Assembly (NCBI GenBank): GCA_965603295.1
Contig: CBFDCL010000029.1
Location: 1 to 24,767 of the forward strand
Direction: 5' to 3'
DNA length: 24,767 nt
Origin: JAFGWO01 sp965603295
Lineage (GTDB): Bacteria > BMS3Abin14
The position numbers were made by a program, and so were the translations under genes. The notes under the pieces were generated by a model. It was not told the origin of the DNA. It did not search any database and saw only the letters and a list, made by a program, of their open reading frames with translations. Of the stretch, positions 21,875 to 24,767 are shown piece by piece; the stretch's first letter is position 1; every line of letters begins with the position of its first letter.

Positions 21875-24241
21875 TCAGTAACAGAATGCACATGGTATGT
21901 CAACAATGAGCCCCAGCTTTTCATCACGTTTTACCCATGATGCAAACATCTTTCTGAACCCATTTCTCCCCCTCCTGAGAAAAATCCCGTGTCCTTCCCC
22001 GGTAAAAACACAGGGAATACCCTGTGTTTCGAACCAGTTCACGACCTCCCTGGCGGGCAGTGCAGAGGACCCGGGGGCCGGAGACGGGAAAACGGCGGTG
22101 ATGTCCCCTCCCCGCCTCAACCGGGATATTTGAGACCTCAACCCCACTGGAGGGAATCCTGTCTTGCTGCCGTGGTGGGGGATCTTTATGAGGTTCAGGC
22201 CCCTGAGCCGACTGAGAGATTTCTGGACCTGTTCCCATGGAGCATCCCCTGTGAAAAGGGAGGAGAACCCTTTTCCATGGACATGAAGCTGCATGGAACC
22301 GGCATTCTCACCTTTCTCCTTCTCCCATTCGGGAGGGGGGCCCATAACGGAAAAAACAAGAGAACCGGCATGGACCTCATTCCCCTTGACCAGGGAAACG
22401 ACCCTACCCCCCGCAGAGAGGAACCTGATTGTCGAAACCCATCGAACCGGATCCTTCCCCACTTCCGGAAGGTAAAGGGTTCGAACCCTCCATCTCCGGG
22501 CGATCTCCCCAAATCCGCCGATGTGGTCAGGATGAGCATGGGTCAGAAAAACCGCCTCGATCCCGTTGGTCCCCATCCTCGATAAAGCTCTGACGACCGC
22601 TGATGTGCGGCCCGAAGTGGAGGGCGGCCCGCAATCTATGAGGATTGTTCGTCCCCCCGACCTGAGGATTGCTGCGTCGGCCTGCCCCACACGTGGAAAA
22701 AAAAGGGTCACCTTTCCGGAAAAGAAAATGTGCCGTGCCGCCTCGAAACCCCCGGCCACGGTCGTGACGCACAGAAACAGGACCAATCCCGCCAGAGCCC
22801 CGAATTTCCATTTTTTCCACATCGCCAATGCAGCGAGTCCTGCGGCGGTGGCCACGAAGCAACCGGCCGTCGAAAGGACCAGGAAAGATGCCCTGGAGGC
22901 TGAAACGGCTTCAAGACCCATCAGGACCGGTTTTGCGAGGAATGTCCATAAATACACTAAGGGTTCCAGTGGGATCCCCGGACAACAGGCCGCAAGGTCG
23001 GCCAGGACAGCGAGGGGTATCAGGATGATTCCGAAGAAAAGCCCGGCGGTCATGTTACATATCGGGGAAACAACAGGGACCCCCCCGGCGCACCATACGG
23101 AAAGGGGCAGGGTGAAAAGAACCGCGCCCAATGTCAGGCCCAGGGCCTTTCCCGCGGGCCGGGACTCCTGGCTTGCGGCAAGAAGAATCCCGAGAACAGC
23201 CCCGCCGGATAGGAGCAGAGCAAGATCCGGTTGGGCACAGGAACTGACACAGATGATGAATATCACGCACCACCCAAGAAGATTCAGCGGTTCCTGACAT
23301 CGTTTCCACGAGAAAGCCAGCCACCCGAGCAGGAGGAAAATACCTGCTCGCGAAGCCGAGGTACTCAAACCGGTCATGGAAAGATAAATGGACAGGGTGA
23401 TCGCTCCACTTAACGGAGGAATCATTGATTTCCAGCCGGCCCGATCCTTGACGAACAGGGTCATGAAAAGACGAACGAGGAAAAATACGGGAAGCAGCGC
23501 GGAGGCAAGATGCACCCCGGAAATGGCCATCAGGTGATAGGTCCCGGTTCTCCGGAAAATATTCCTCATGGAATTTTCAACCCTCCAGCGTTGTCCCAGG
23601 GAGATGGCGCCCAACAGCCCGACGGAACGGTCAGGGAACCGCCCGAGGGCCTCACCCATCCTCTCGCAACCCAGCTGAACAAAAGAAACGTTTCCGGAAT
23701 CAAGAAGAAAACCGCCCTTAACCGACCGACCGTAACAATACGACCCGAAACCAGCCCCGGCTGGGAGCCCGTTCCACGCTGTCCGGATTCGTATCGTTGA
23801 TCCGGGAGGGGGGACCACTTTCCCCGGGAGGCTGATCACCAGGTCCATCCGGATTGGTGACCTTTCGAGGGAAAGGATTTCCCTGCCTTTAAAATGCAGA
23901 TCAGTACAACCGTACTTCCCTGGAACCGATTTTCCGGAGGTTCCTTCAAGGGTGAGTTCCATCCCCCCACCCGACTTTCCTGCCCCTGGGATGGGAACCT
24001 TCAAAGATTCAAGAACGATCCCACCCGCCAACCCCATTCCGAGGAATGCCACCGGCGTTGGTTCCATGAGAGCCAGAAGACCGATTACCGGGATCGAGGG
24101 TAAGAACCACGGTCCGGATTTCGGAACAGCCCATTTCCCGGCAATACATCCGGCCACCAGGGAAAGAGTCAGGATAGCGACCGGGGCGCCATGAAACAAC
24201 CGCTTCCGATGAGGCGTCCCAGTGTCAGGGAGTGAGGTCAT
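21875..24241 (-). CDS. comEC: DNA internalization-related competence protein ComEC/Rec2
   Basis: This 788-residue membrane protein should form the inner-membrane channel for uptake of single-stranded DNA in natural transformation. N-terminal hydrophobic segments (about 20-80) precede an OB-like soluble part (about 95-190). The Competence domain (about 200-500), with many membrane segments, contains the typical MAISGVHLA (238-246). The C-terminal metallo-beta-lactamase domain has FPRVGQADAAIL (515-526), THAHPDHIGG (567-576), LFTGDA and IPHHGSKTG (687-695). The metal motif reads HxHxDH rather than the HxDxDH I recall from many ComEC proteins, so metal binding and possible nuclease activity look intact. 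ATG 24241 has only GGGG as a ribosome site. The full length and lack of frameshift suggest a working gene. It is the first gene of the minus-strand hisS/aspS group. Confidence 0.94.
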   Translation of the reverse strand: MTSLPDTGTPHRKRLFHGAPVAILTLSLVAGCIAGKWAVPKSGPWFLPSIPVIGLLALMEPTPVAFLGMGLAGGIVLESLKVPIPGAGKSGGGMELTLEGTSGKSVPGKYGCTDLHFKGREILSLERSPIRMDLVISLPGKVVPPPGSTIRIRTAWNGLPAGAGFGSYCYGRSVKGGFLLDSGNVSFVQLGCERMGEALGRFPDRSVGLLGAISLGQRWRVENSMRNIFRRTGTYHLMAISGVHLASALLPVFFLVRLFMTLFVKDRAGWKSMIPPLSGAITLSIYLSMTGLSTSASRAGIFLLLGWLAFSWKRCQEPLNLLGWCVIFIICVSSCAQPDLALLLSGGAVLGILLAASQESRPAGKALGLTLGAVLFTLPLSVWCAGGVPVVSPICNMTAGLFFGIILIPLAVLADLAACCPGIPLEPLVYLWTFLAKPVLMGLEAVSASRASFLVLSTAGCFVATAAGLAALAMWKKWKFGALAGLVLFLCVTTVAGGFEAARHIFFSGKVTLFFPRVGQADAAILRSGGRTILIDCGPPSTSGRTSAVVRALSRMGTNGIEAVFLTHAHPDHIGGFGEIARRWRVRTLYLPEVGKDPVRWVSTIRFLSAGGRVVSLVKGNEVHAGSLVFSVMGPPPEWEKEKGENAGSMQLHVHGKGFSSLFTGDAPWEQVQKSLSRLRGLNLIKIPHHGSKTGFPPVGLRSQISRLRRGGDITAVFPSPAPGSSALPAREVVNWFETQGIPCVFTGEGHGIFLRRGRNGFRKMFASWVKRDEKLGLIVDIPCAFCY

Positions 24242-24278
24242 CCCCGGGGAAGAGCAAAAAAGGTGCCAAGAAAGACAA

Positions 24279-24540
24279 GGTTAAACGTTTAATGTTTAAC
24301 GTTTAACGGGTGAAAAGAATTGAGGATTGAGAATAACTGCTTGAAGTTTGAGAGTTTGAGAGTTTGAGAGTTTGAGGTTTGAAGTTGTCACTTATGTTTA
24401 ACGTTTATCGTTTATAGTTTAATGTGAATGACACTCTTGCTCATGGCCGTTCCTGAATTCACTGATCACGGATCACTTTTCATTGTTCACGGCTCATTGT
24501 TCTTTAACGTTGGACGTTGGACCTTCGACGTTGGACCGCT
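24279..24540 (+). repeat. Composite heptad repeat element, copy C
   Basis: TTTAACG-type heptads (24282-24307) are followed by GAATTGA-type heptads (about 24318-24345), an 8-mer GTTTGAGA array (24345-24376) and the 86-bp core (24384-24469), which differs from copy B at 6 positions. After the core come six TTCACTG/ATCACGG-type heptads where copy B has four, then GTTGGAC heptads (24509-24536). The difference is a whole number of heptads. This copy is upstream of comEC, in the opposite orientation, pointing to whatever lies beyond the right edge. Confidence 0.9.
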
Positions 24541-24576
24541 ACCTTAAGTGTGAAGTTTGAGATTTTAGTGCGTTAT

Positions 24577-24611
24577 CAGTGATTAGTGACTGGTAATTGG
24601 TGATTTGGTGA
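24577..24611 (+). repeat. Heptad block, AGTGATT/GGTGATT type
   Basis: AGTGATT, AGTGACT, GGTAATT and GGTGATT follow in 7-base steps. They match one arm of the inverted heptad repeat at 878-926. Confidence 0.65.
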
Positions 24612-24670
24612 GGGGAAACGGTTTGAAGCTTGAATGTTAGAGAGTTTGAGAGTTTTGGGTTGCCGGAAAG

Positions 24671-24733
24671 TCACGTTCAACGTTCAACGATAGACGTTAA
24701 ACATTGTTTCTCTGGACGCTGGACTCTGGACTA
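24671..24733 (+). repeat. Heptad blocks CGTTCAA and TGGACTC at the right edge
   Basis: CGTTCAA twice, CGATAGA and CGTTAAA (24674-24701) are followed after a short gap by TGGACGC, TGGACTC and TGGACTA (24713-24733). The second group is related to the TAGACTC heptads of family 2. With the preceding blocks these occupy most of 24242-24767. No gene start is seen in that stretch. Confidence 0.65.
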
Positions 24734-24767
24734 TTTTCCCAGCCTTTATTTCTTCAGGAACTTATCC

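Overview
The window looks like a chromosomal segment from a deltaproteobacterium-like (Desulfobacterota/Geobacter-type) organism, possibly anaerobic or microaerophilic. This is inferred from the mix of genes: ferredoxin-dependent 2-oxoglutarate oxidoreductase instead of 2-oxoglutarate dehydrogenase, a B-type SdhCAB complex, rubrerythrin, a two-subunit iron-sulfur class I fumarase, and two large multidomain response regulators (PATAN/DUF4388-REC-GAF and REC-GAF-GGDEF). No rRNA, tRNA, CRISPR array or transposase gene was seen.

Layout. (1) Positions 1-3,960 are loosely packed: a flavodoxin-like gene, a SMUG1-type uracil-DNA glycosylase, a J-domain protein and rubrerythrin, separated by repeat-rich spacers. 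(2) Positions 3,974-14,875, minus strand, hold a compact run of 12 genes, read in the order mdh, fumarase alpha, fumarase beta, sucC, sucD, korD, korA, korB, korC, sdhC, sdhA, sdhB. Together these cover the interconversion of oxaloacetate and 2-oxoglutarate through malate, fumarate, succinate and succinyl-CoA. A likely terminator follows mdh, and a repeat block interrupts the fumarase-sucC junction. (3) Positions 15,192-24,241, minus strand, hold comEC, a REC-GAF-GGDEF regulator, hisS, a PATAN-REC-GAF regulator and aspS, closed by a strong intrinsic terminator. (4) Positions 24,242-24,767 are repeat-rich again.

The most unusual content is in the spacers. They are built from short tandem repeats whose unit is nearly always 7 bp (some 6 or 8), although the unit sequence changes from block to block. 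Three spacers carry the same composite element: an 8-mer array, an 86-bp core (93-94% identical between copies by hand count), then further heptads. In the best copy the 7-bp phase runs unbroken for about 127 bp, and copies differ by whole heptads. A second composite family, hexamers then heptamers, lies just upstream of the SMUG1-type gene and of sucC. Two genes end exactly on the first GTTTGA of an 8-mer array, so the repeat supplies their last codon and stop.

All functional calls come from reading motifs by eye. No database search was run.
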